Shown here: positions 30,942-41,632 of the stretch, piece after piece
Numbering within the stretch: the first letter of the stretch is position 1
How the letters are laid out: every line of letters begins with the position of its first letter
DNA from: Lathyrus oleraceus
Taxonomy: Eukaryota > Streptophyta > Magnoliopsida > Fabales > Fabaceae
Assembly (NCBI RefSeq): GCF_024323335.1
Contig: NC_066583.1
Location: 278,020,483 to 278,084,482 of the forward strand
Reading direction: 5' to 3'
DNA: 64,000 nt
Position numbers and translations under genes: made by a program
The notes under the pieces: generated by a model
Seen by the model: only the letters and a program-made list of their open reading frames with translations
Told to the model about the DNA's origin: nothing
Database searches by the model: none

Positions 30942-33900
30942 TGTCATACCCCAATTTTGTCCGGGCATATTTAAATTTTCATAGAATTGATTTCATTTTT
31001 ATTTTTGCATCAGATGCATAGCATGACATACATTTGCATCATGAATAATACCTAAAATGTCAGTCAGAATGAATTTATTTGAGAATACAGAAAAATCGAT
31101 TGAATCGTTAAAGATTTGAAGAAAGACTGTATATTTTAAATATATTTTATCCTGACAATTTTAGTGTGACTGGCTTAATTTTCCGAATAAAATTGATAAT
31201 TGATTTCTATTTTTAATTGGTCATTTTCTTTTGTTTAGATATTTAATTAAAATAATTAGAGTGTATTTAATTTAATATCAGTTAGTTTTTTTAAATATTA
31301 ATTAGTTTTTTTATTAGTTAGTTTTTAAAATATTAGTTAGTTTTTAATATTAGTTAGAGTTTTATTTTATAGTTTAAATTAATTATTAGTTAGTTTTTAT
31401 TTATTATAACAATTAAAATATATTATTGTTGCATTGGATTCCCTCCACATAAAAGACAAAAAAAAATCTCTCTTATCCTAACGTCTCTCTCCACTACAAT
31501 TTCTGTCTGCTCCACTCACTCCCCACTAACCCTCTCCTCTCTCTCTACTGTACGAAAGAAAAGAAAAAAAAAAGAAAAAAGAAAAAGGAGAATCCCTATT
31601 TGAATCACCCAGCTCCCTCACGCTCAGACACCTACCAAAAAATTCACTCACACCACAAAACTCTCAGCTCACGCAAATCCTCTCTCCGCTCTCACTAAAC
31701 TCACTCTCAAAACCCAGCCGCCGTTTCACAATCTCGACCACCGCGAGAACCCACCAACAAAAATCCCTTCACTCCCTAAAAAACCCTCAATCGCCCTTCA
31801 TCATCTTCACTCTCTCTCATTTTTTCCGCTCCCTCAGACCAAAGAACAATCTCTCAAATTCCGCTCAACTCTCAGCTCACTCACCGCTCGCGTTAGCTTT
31901 CAAACCCCCTTTCACACCTCAACCTTCGTCGTTCCAACCACACGCCGACGAAGCCACAAATCACCGCTCAAACACCGTCCGTCTTCACCATTAAAACCGC
32001 CACCCAACACCGTCCAAACCCACGCCTTCGTTGATCTTCGCCGACAACAACGGTCGTCTCCCTCCACCTCAAACCTTCCACCGTTTTCCGATCTACCACC
32101 AACTTTCAACATTTCGCTTTTCCTCCGCCAAACTTTTGTTTCCGGTTTCGCTGCGCAAACCTCCGAGTAACAGGACGTATCCGCCGACCTCGAACCGTCC
32201 TTCAAAGATCCGTCGCCGACAAATACGGTTAAGGTATCCTGGATAGCTCAAGCAAAGGGTAACTCAACAAACTCTGCGAAATCCAAAACAAACTCTGTGA
32301 TTTGGCCCCGGTGATACTTCAACGTTCGGTAAGAACCTCAATATAATAAACCATCACTATCTTGCAGTAAATTTTTTCCATTTTTTCGATTACATATATG
32401 GTTGGATTGTGCGGGGTATGTACAAACTGTTAATGTTTAAATTCTGAGTGTAAATGGATCCATTGTGCAGGTTGCTCAAAGTTGTTATTTCAAGTTTTAA
32501 TAAATTAATTCTCATGGTTTTCCATTTTTGGTATTGAACATACAGGGTTGAATTCATAGTAGGGGTATGGTTACTGTGGTGTATGTTAAGTTTTACACAG
32601 GAAAACCAGAATGAAAGTTTTTGTGTATATTTTGGATGAGTATTAATATTCTTGTTTTTTTTCTTCTTGGTTTTTACTCATATCAAGTAGTCGATTTGAG
32701 TTTGAGTTGGATTTTGATCGCATAGATTTCTTTTATTCTGTTTCGGTTCATATAGGCGACTTATGTGTGAAACTGTGTGCTATTGATGATAACAGTTAAG
32801 ATCTTCAAATTTGATTTTGAGCTGTTGCAAATGACTTCCTCATTCTGTTATTTCTTAAACTGTATTGAAGTTAAAGTTGATATAAATCTCAAAGCTTATT
32901 CCAATTTTTTTTTTTTGGGTTAATTAGTCTTTGTTCTAGTTAAACAGCATAATAGGTAATATTAATCCTAATTTTGTGATTACATTATTGGTGTTATAGT
33001 TAAATTGTCGATTAAATGATTCAAGATTGTGTTGTTTATGTTGATAAGTGAGTGTTAAGAATTGTCACAATATTGTTTTGATGAAATACTTTAGTGTATA
33101 AATGTTGACCCAATTATGTCATGACATTACATTGTTGATTTTTGACCATTCAATATGAACTCTGTAAATATGATTTTATTTCTATTGCTTCACAATAAAT
33201 TTGAAATTTTCAAACCGCGGATTCGACTTGTATATGTTGTTATACCGCCCAAAAACTCCAATAAATTAATTGTACATTTTCACCGAGTTTTGAATCTGCG
33301 TATGACATTAATCCTATTGTCCTTACGCTCAAACCGGTTTCGAGCACATCTTCATCAACACACCCCGATTAAATCAATGTTAATACCCATTTTTTTTTCC
33401 TCTTTGAACTTAATTAATTGATTAAATTTTTTAATTAGTTTAATTTCTATTAATCAATTTTAATTAACTTAATTATTTAATTTAATTAAATAATTTTGAT
33501 AATTAATTTTAATTAATTTAGTTAATCAATTTAATCAAATTTTAATAAATTAATTTTGTTAAAAAAGAAGTTGTTTAATTAATCCCACTCTCACAACTTC
33601 ACATTTCAAAAAAAAAAAACTATTTCATGTCATCATTATTTTATAATCACTTTCTATTTCAATTCATTATCCATCCAAATCAATTTCAAAAAGCACAAAT
33701 CATACAATTCTCGATTTAATATCGAGTCCATTTTAAAACACCCTTGTAAGTCGATTGCTCTTAGCATCGCCATCAACCTCACATAGCTTACTCTTGGGCT
33801 TTCTTACAATGAAACCTACTTGGTTATTGATTAGCCGAGTAGATGAAATAATACACTAAATAAAATTCATTTCATTCATCAACATGAACTCAAATCATTT

Positions 33901-35290
33901 TTCAAACCACTCAATTTCAAAAGGACTTTCTCTCTTAACATAAATTTGGGATGAAAAGGAGATAGTAAGCGTACGCTTCACTATTTCTCAATTACTCGAA
34001 TAATTGGCGTACGCCATATTGCGTGAGTTCTTGTCACCCGATTAAACCGAAATCATAATATTTTTCTAAATCAATATAAATTCTAAAACCATTTAATTCT
34101 ATATTTCAGATGAAAAGAGGATAGGAGGCGTACGCCTCATTATCTTTCGATTATTCGACTAATTGGCGTACGCCACATTGCTCGAATCTTCGTCATCAAA
34201 TCAAAACCTACTAATCCAAAATTCAAACTATCTTCGCAAATCGCATACGAACATCTAAACATATCTTTTACAATTTAAACCTCGGACGATAAGAGATGGG
34301 AGGCGTACGCCTCACAATCTCTCGATTATTTGGATAATTGGCGTACGCCATATTGCACAAGTTATCGACTTCCGACTAAAATACGCTAAATAAACTTGGA
34401 TAAGGGAATAGGTGGCGTACGCCTCGTTATTCCTTGAATAAGCAAGTAGGGGGCGTACGCCTCACTACCGTGCGTATTCAACATCCACAAACAAACTTTC
34501 ATAAAAAATTCGAACGAAAAGGGAATAGAAGGCGGACGCCTTATTACTCCTCGAAAGAATTGGACGATTGGTGAACACCACATTGCTCAATCTCTCGTCG
34601 TTCTCCAAAAGCATCTCAAACAAATTAAACCTAACTTCTCGCCCCCGAGCGATCGAAACCAATCAAACCCAAATACATCAATTCAACTCGTCACCCCCGC
34701 GTGACCAAAACCCTTTCAAAACGAACACTGTCAATCCTTTCTAATGCGCACAACAAACCAGTGCTAGAGCCTTCCCCGAGAGTAGACATGCCAGCGTTTA
34801 GCCGTTAGAACGCCGACTTACACAGTCGTTCATCAAAACAAAACCCATCCAAAAATCGTAGTTGCCCGAACTACGAATGCTCTGATTTCCTTATTGCACC
34901 ATAAGGATACGTAGGCAGGAGATTGCTGTATCTTCGCGAGCACACTAATAAAAAACCTCCCCTTTCCCCTTTTGAGGTCTTCAATCATCTCTATTATTAA
35001 CTCTAATTACTCGAAGAAAGCGAATAACAATAAACTAACATTCAAATAGCAAATTAGACTAAAAGGTTCCCGTTGAGTACAACGGACGTGAGGGGTGCTA
35101 ATACCTTCCCCTTACGTAATCGACTCCCGAACCCGAATATGGTTGCGACGACCATTATTCTATTTTCTAAAAGGTTTTATCGATATTTTCCTATTCCTTC
35201 ATTGGGATAAATAAAGTTCGGTGGCGACTCTGTTCGAACATAAATTTTTCCGCGACCATCGCGAGGAATCGTATTTTTCGAGATGCGACA
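30942..35290 (+). repeat. 5' LTR of the gag-only Ogre-like element
   Basis: Starts TGTCATACCCC and ends TGCGACA. The first 0.3 kb and the last about 1.4 kb match the 3' LTR. The middle (about 31450-33200) is CT-rich then T-rich and does not align by eye. Open frames within it (31912-32205, 32031-32246) have no recognisable domain. Confidence 0.9.
33968..34461. repeat. Array of GGCGTACGCC palindromes in the 5' LTR
   Basis: Seven exact 10-bp palindromes at 34006, 34127, 34165, 34302, 34340, 34414 and 34452, plus AGCGTACGCT at 33968 and an imperfect copy near 34530. Copies come in pairs separated by about 28 bp of GATTATTCGA-type sequence. Confidence 0.85.
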
Positions 35291-35292
35291 GA

Positions 35293-35312
35293 TGGCGACT
35301 CTGCTGGGGACC
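35293..35312 (+). other. Primer-binding site of the gag-only element
   Basis: TGGCGACTCTGCTGGGGACC starts two bases after the LTR. Same class as 19503-19521. Confidence 0.8.
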
Positions 35313-35525
35313 GATTGCTCCAAGCAAGAGAGAGTCAAGCCTAACTTAGTCAATTTGCTATGAATGTTAGAATACCGCTTTTTTTTATTTACTTCTGTAT
35401 ATCTTGATGTATTATTTATGCTATGTAATTTATTCTGCTACTATATTGGGTGATCTATGGTGCTTGACACATGTTGTGAGATAAGCTCCGTACCCGAGCT
35501 TTGAGAAGAACTTAGAACCCGGAGT

Positions 35526-35870
35526 TGTGTAGTATTGAACCGAGGGGTGTACACCTCATTGGGACAATACGAGAACTCCACCTAGAGTAGATCGGTTCAG
35601 AATTTCCATCATAATATGGCTAGCCCATTATTGCGAGGAAACGATGAACATGGTCCATGACTCTGGGAACCTCATCTTAAACTGAAGTCCGTCTTCATGA
35701 TTGGCGATCGTGTAGTATTGAACCGAAGGGTGTACACCCTGTTCGAACAATACGAGGATCCCACTTAGAGTAGACTGATTCAGAATTTCCATTTCGGTGT
35801 GGCTAGCCCATTATTGCGATGGAAGACTGAACTTGGTCCATGACTCTAAGTTCTTATCCTGAAAACGAAT
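35526..35870 (+). repeat. Tandem duplication of about 183 bp in the leader
   Basis: Two copies begin GTGTAGTATTGAACCGA. Each holds a palindrome (GGTGTACACC), then GGCTAGCCCATTATTGCGA and GGTCCATGACTCT. A related sequence is seen at about 62560-62600 on the minus strand of the rightmost element. The leader could hold packaging or dimerisation signals (inference). Confidence 0.75.
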
Positions 35871-36171
35871 AACCTTAGGAGCCATCCTTTGTGTGTGGGG
35901 TAGAGAGCATGAAACCTTCGTATAGGGTGTACCATATGATACTCATGATATCCTGGGTCCTAATTATACCTTCACTACATTTTCTTTGCATACAAATATA
36001 AAATTTCATGCATTCGCATTTCATCAGCATGGTTTGCATATCATTTTCCAATACAAAAAAACTCATCCCGTCCTTTTGCCAATTACCAGCAGGCTGATTT
36101 CCTGACACTCGTACTGAACCTTTGAGAGCTACTAAAAGACAAGGGAGCACTGAGAACATAATCAAGTTGAG

Positions 36172-37503
36172 TTGAAAATGGATATGAACAACATGAAAGG
36201 AAAGGTAGACCAGATGTTGGAGGCTAGGCTAGCCCAATCAAAGAACAATTTTCAACATGGTGTCACAGAGAATGTTGGTTCCTCATCAGGCTTTACTGTA
36301 ATTACCAACCCAATGTATGACCCTCTGTATGACTATAATCCTCCACAAGTGAACATTCCTACTCAATCCCAGTTGATGCCATTGACCAATCCTGATATTG
36401 AAAGGCTTCATGCTCTTGAGGAGAGAGTCCGAGCAATGGATGTGAATGACAATTTTAGGCTTGATATGTGCTTAGTACCAGGCCTAATAATCCCCCCGAA
36501 ATTCAAATTACCCAACTTCGAGAAGTATAAAGGGGATAGTTGTCCAAGGCACCATTTGGTGATGTTTTTCCGAAAAATGGCGTCACATACTCACGATGAC
36601 AAGCTGATGATTCACTGTTTTCAAGACAGTTTGATTGGAGCATCATTGAGCTGGTATATGAAATTGAAAAGAAGCCATATTCAGTCATGGGAAGACTTAG
36701 CCAATGCTTTTTTGAAGCAGTACAACTACAACTTAGACATGGCTCCAGACCGAAGGCAGCTGCAAAGCTTATCCCAAAAGAGAGACGAATCTTTCAAAGG
36801 ATATGCACAACGATGGAGAGAATTGGCAGCCCAAGTGCAACCACCACTCTTGGATAAGGAATTGGTTGACTTATTTATGGATACCTTGCAGAGTCCTTAC
36901 TTTGAAAGGATGGTAGGCAATGCGTTATCAGACTTCGCCCACTTAGTGACAATTGGAGAACGCATCGAGAGTGCCCTCAAAAGCGGAAGAATCCAAGGCG
37001 CCTCGAGCAGCCAAGCTAGCGAGACAAAATCCCTCAACAATTCCCAAAAGGAAGAAAAGGATGAAATCAAGGCAGTCATAACAGATGTCAGGCAACCGAC
37101 AACGCCGAGAGCACCATACCAGCAACCATGGTCTGCTCCTTGCGCAAATCAACGATCTCGTGGTCGAGGATATCAAAATCAGCCTCCGAACCAATTTAGG
37201 CCTCGAAACAATCTGGAAAGAAGGAATGCTCCTCTCGATCCAATTCCCATGTCATACAGTCAACTTCTGCCATATCTGATTCAAAACTCGTTGGTGGATC
37301 CCAAGTCTCTTAGGTCATTGCCAGAACCATACCCACCTGGATATGACCCAGATTTGCAATATGGATATCATGTCGGGTCAATAGGGCACTCGACTGAAGA
37401 CTGCAATGCTTTCAAAGCCAAGGTTCAACAGTTGATTGACAAAAAGTACATATCCTTTCCAGACGGAAATCTGTTGGTGCACGTCAACCTCTCGTCTGAA
37501 TAA
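36172..37503 (+). CDS. Ogre/Tat-type Gag protein, 443 aa
   Basis: The intact frame starts at one of two close ATGs (36172 or 36178; MKMDMNNMKGKVDQML), which begin a short coiled-coil. The retrotransposon gag core is at about 115-290 (PNFEKYKGDSCPRHHL, SLSWYMKL, WEDLANAFLKQYNYN). A Ser/Gln-rich linker and an Arg-rich stretch (QRSRGRGYQ) follow. The C-terminal part (about 395-415) is where related proteins carry a zinc knuckle. Here only H and C remain (GYHVGSIGHSTEDC), with the first cysteines replaced. The frame ends at TAA 37501-37503, with no pol beyond. It would form the particle core. An intact reading frame in an element lacking pol suggests recent or selected function. Confidence 0.85.
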   Translation: MKMDMNNMKGKVDQMLEARLAQSKNNFQHGVTENVGSSSGFTVITNPMYDPLYDYNPPQVNIPTQSQLMPLTNPDIERLHALEERVRAMDVNDNFRLDMCLVPGLIIPPKFKLPNFEKYKGDSCPRHHLVMFFRKMASHTHDDKLMIHCFQDSLIGASLSWYMKLKRSHIQSWEDLANAFLKQYNYNLDMAPDRRQLQSLSQKRDESFKGYAQRWRELAAQVQPPLLDKELVDLFMDTLQSPYFERMVGNALSDFAHLVTIGERIESALKSGRIQGASSSQASETKSLNNSQKEEKDEIKAVITDVRQPTTPRAPYQQPWSAPCANQRSRGRGYQNQPPNQFRPRNNLERRNAPLDPIPMSYSQLLPYLIQNSLVDPKSLRSLPEPYPPGYDPDLQYGYHVGSIGHSTEDCNAFKAKVQQLIDKKYISFPDGNLLVHVNLSSE

Positions 37504-39736
37504 AATTGAAGACTTCAAGAGAGTATCTTATAAGGCCAGTGGTTCAAACAGGAAGACATCCTTAACATTGGCAATCATTAGACTGATTTGTTTTCACTTG
37601 CATTTATAATTTCTTTATTGATTAAATGCTACTTGCTTTTAAATTTTGTTGTCTTTAATGGTAATATTAATGAAGTAATGACGCATGTTTTGAACAAATT
37701 ATATCGCATTCGCTCATTTTTCTTCTCTTATATATAAAAAAAATACATCCATGTTCTTTACCTCACCTTCTTTATCAAACTGTTGTTTTAGCAAAATTGG
37801 AGGGAGGATGACGAAAATAAAATACCCATAATTGCTGACTGTATGCTTTCAGATAAGATCCCGCTAATGATGTACAGGCATTGTTTCAAATCCCCAAACA
37901 CTGGAGAGATAAGGAGTTAATCCCTAGTCAACCACTTCGAGCCTAGAAGTAGGAGTTTCTTTCGGATCTACAAACCCTTATGTTTAACCTGGGGTAGGGT
38001 AGTGTTCAGTTAATTTGACTATGCATTCAAATTACAAGATGAAACATCCCGTTTGTGGATCAACTACATGCCATTCTTCGCACACATCCTAAAGTGTCGA
38101 AGGAACCCCGGAAAATCCAAAAGTTATGACGGTTGTTCTTCAAGGACCATTGACTTGGCAGTCACAACCTATCAAAAATAAAATAAAAAAAAAGCCCGCT
38201 AAGTCGAACACCCAAGAGGCGACTTAGGCAAAAATTAGGGCAATCCCGATGGACTAAAAGCTTCAAAAGCGGTCCATGCAAAAGTTAGGGATCAAAACAA
38301 AAATCAAAAAGAGGTCACGAAAACCCTCAATAGAATAAGACTCAGTGACCACCATACCAAAATCAAAGGGTCACCGACATCCAAAATAAAATAAAATAAG
38401 GTGGCTGCCATTTCAAGAGACCTTGAATCACCATCTTTATCCTTACACCTTCAAAAAGATGAATGTGTATGTTGAATTAACTGAACGCAGGATTGGAGTT
38501 TATCAAGAAGAAGGGTGGGTACAAATAATTTTGAGCCTCATATCCTTTGTTTCGATAACCATGAACCAAGCCACGTTACAACCCATAAAAGACCTAATTG
38601 AAGCAGGGTTATTTCTGAAAGCATATTACAACAACGTTGCGTAAACTGACTCCTAAAAGTTTTGCTAACCATCTACTTTGGTATAATCTTCTTGTTGTAT
38701 CTTTCATATTGTTAAACCAAAATTGCGCTTGGACTCATGGTCCATTCGCCACACTATCACATCATTCAAATAAATGATTTTTCAAAACTTGCATGAGTCT
38801 CGCATTAAAATTACCATTTCTGAACAAACAATTTTAACTGCAAGTCAGTACTTGACGTCAGGGAAATTCCAACAATAAGGAACAATCAGAGAAGCTTGGA
38901 CATTCGTTGGTGCTGACCCGGATCAAGACTACCTCATAATCCATGAATCAGGGGCATGCCACCCAAAAACGGCAGTTGATCGGAGGAAGATTACTCCAGG
39001 AATCAGTCAGCCTGAAAGAGTCTCCAAACATCTGTTAATCAGGGGAAAGTCATTTCAAGAATCAGTCGATCTATAGAAAATCATCTCATGACCCTATTAA
39101 CTTGGGCAGATCACCTAGAGGTTCTGTTGGCCAGGGGCAAACCCCTTCAATATTCAGTTAGGGTGAGTTAAGTCGCTTCAACGCTCATACCGGGGCAAGC
39201 TACCTCAAGATCACAGAAAAGTCAACCACTCCAAGAGTCGGTTAACCAAGGATAAATCCTTTCATGGATCAAAATTCTGGGGCAATCCATCTCCAAATTA
39301 TGGTACAATTGCTTTCAAAATCCTTTCGAGGTAAACATCTTGCATAGACCCATCACATTGGGGCAAGATGAGCCATACAAGAGCGAGTCCTCTCCATATT
39401 TTCAAGCGGTTCAAGCAAAACATTTTTCGCACGTCATCAACTGCAGAGTTCAGGATGAGTGTCGGGGAATCATGCTATCACCCTATCAAATAACCTTTCA
39501 ATATGATAAGAAGCCTTGTCGCAAAGAACCTTCCCTTCCAATACCCACGCAGGGGCATTTTGAAAGCCTTCAAGTCATTGCATAAATCATCCTCATGCAT
39601 TAGTCATGTCGCTCTGCTCTAACATAAAGCCATGCATATCATAACATTCATCGGGTCTAACCCCATAACATTGAACCTGACATCAAAAGCCTTCTAACAC
39701 AAAATACGACACCAAAGCCCAACATCGCTTGGAAAT
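37504..39736 (+). other. Non-coding internal region after gag
   Basis: No pol domain in any frame. From about 38870 to 39600 it consists of degenerate units of about 50 bp with phrases such as ATCAGTCAGCCTG and GGGGCAAG, related on the opposite strand to 60000-60760. Confidence 0.6.
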
Positions 39737-40330
39737 TCAAAGTCCAATTCTCATTTGGCAATTAATTTCAAAGACCAATTCTCGTTTGGCAACCATTTCA
39801 AAGTCCAATTCTCGTTTGGCAATTTATTTCAAAGTCCAATTCTCGTTTGGCAACCATTTCAAAGTCCAATTCTCGTTTGGCAATTAATTTCAAAGTCCAA
39901 TTCTCGTTTGGCAACCATTTCAAAGTCCAATTCTCGTTTGGCAATTTATTTCAAAGTCCAATTCTCGTTTGGCAACCATTTCAAAGTCCAATTCTCGTTT
40001 GGCAATTTATTTCAAAGTCCAGTTCTCGTCTAGCAACTTATTCCAAAGTCCAGTTCTCGTCTGGCGAACTATATCAAAAATCAGTTCTTGTACGAAAAAT
40101 CATTTTCCAAATACCAGTTCTCGTCTGGTAGTCTATTTTTCGTAACCAGTTCTCGTCTGGTAGCCTAATTTAAAAGTCAGTTCCCGTCTGACAAACAAAA
40201 ACAAATTCAGTCCCATCTGACATTTCAATTATTTCCACCAGTTCTCGTCTGGTAACATATCCTTCAAGTTCTGTTCTCATTTGACAGTTCAATCTTCTTC
40301 ACCAATTCTCATCTGGCAATTCCCATTTAG
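39737..40330 (+). repeat. Tandem array with alternating 30/31-bp units
   Basis: Units read CAAAGTCCAATTCTCGTTTG followed alternately by GCAACCATTT or GCAATTTATTT (or GCAATTAATTT), giving a 61-bp higher-order period. The array is very regular to about 40035 and then decays (CCAGTTCTCGTCTGG variants) to 40330. Open frames here are repeat translations. Confidence 0.9.
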
Positions 40331-40934
40331 AGCCCAACCTCATTGGCAATCAAGAATAAAACCCCACACAAACATCCAATTACCCAATTGAATTCCCACA
40401 TGCATCACATGCATCATTTCATGCATAATTTTCCTGCCAAACAGGAAGATTCATCAAACACAATCCTATCAATCATCAGCATACCCATGCATAAGCACTC
40501 CTGTCAAAACAAAAATTTCATAAAAAATGAACAAAATTATTCGCATTCATACATACACATCCTAAATATCCCCAACAATTGCATCCCTTCATACACCTCA
40601 TGCATCCTCCCATGCATGGCATTTCCACCCAAAGTGAAACATCATACAAACGTAAAATATCAAGATCCAGGGGCGTCCATACGTATCCCAGACTTTCTTC
40701 ACTTAATTCAATAAAGTTATTTACCTTGCATGTGCTCGTGGAATTATTTCCCAGCCAGTCATTCTTCAAACTTTGTGATTAATAATGATATTCCCCAACA
40801 TCTTTGCTATCATTGCTCCCCAAGCAGAGGTTACCCTAAAAAGTCTCTTATGAGCTTTCCCACTGCAGAGCTTTGCCAGTAAATCTCCTCCAAAGGGAGT
40901 CTTTTCCAAAATATTTCCCCCAACAGATAAACAT
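40331..40934 (+). other. Non-coding stretch between repeat arrays
   Basis: CATGCATC-rich, low-complexity DNA. The frames seen (40343-40714 and neighbours) are His/Met-rich translations of it and not credible genes. Confidence 0.55.
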
Positions 40935-40936
40935 CT

Positions 40937-41450
40937 GAGATACTGCTTCATTTATATGAAGAATCTCAGTTGTGTGTTTGAGATGCTGCTTCATCAATAT
41001 GAAGAGTCTCATTCAGTTTTTAGAGATACTGCTCTAATGTCCTCGAAGAGTCTTAGATTTAATTAAGGTATCATTCCCTTGTTCGGAATATCTTAATTCT
41101 ATCAAATAAGATGCTGCTTCGACTCGATACAGAGAATCTCCTTTCTGCTGTTTGAGATGCTGCTTCATCAATATGAAGAGTCTCATTCATTTTTAGAGAT
41201 ACTGCTCTAGGTATCCTCGGAGAATCTTAGATACGGTTGAGGTATCATTCCCTTGTCGGAATATCTCAATTATATCATATAAGGTACTGCTTCGTTGATC
41301 CTCAGAGAATCTCGTGCGTTCAAATCAAGACACTGTTCTGCTAATTATCAGAAAGTCTTAGATACAGTTGAGGTATCATTCCATTGTTGGAATATCTCGA
41401 TTATGACATCCAAGATACTGTTCTGACGATTCCAAGAGAGTCTTGACTGT
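40937..41450 (+). repeat. Array of hairpin-forming units
   Basis: Repeated inverted pairs such as GAGATACTGCTTCAT with ATGAAGAATCTC (40937-40967), GAGATGCTGCTTCAT with ATGAAGAGTCTC (about 40980-41010 and again near 41155-41190), and GAGGTATCATTCC with GGAATATCTC. They recur with a period of about 180 bp. The array ends about 180 bp before the polypurine tract. Confidence 0.75.
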
Positions 41451-41620
41451 TTCATTTTACCATCTAATAACTTTTCTTACTGTATTTCTCATTGCATTTC
41501 TTTCTGCATTTCTCCATTGCATCCCAAAGGACAAAATTTGGGTCTTTTCGTATTTAATTACCTTCCACCATGAATGTATGAAGACTGTTGTCATCCTTAC
41601 CTTCTGGTTCAAGGCAATTA

Positions 41621-41632
41621 AATAGGGGCAGC
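41621..41632 (+). other. Polypurine tract of the gag-only element
   Basis: AATAGGGGCAGC directly before the 3' LTR start at 41633. Confidence 0.8.

Noticed and set aside
31912..32246. Overlapping frames in the CT-rich part of the Ogre-like LTR
   Set aside because: Frames are open on both strands because of base composition; no domain is recognisable and the 3' LTR does not preserve them.
39737..40330. CRISPR-like regular repeats
   Set aside because: The intervening parts are themselves repeated, so it is a tandem array, in a eukaryotic retrotransposon.
40343..40782. His/Met-rich frames near the repeat arrays
   Set aside because: Produced by CATGCATC-type low-complexity DNA; not conserved in form with any protein family.
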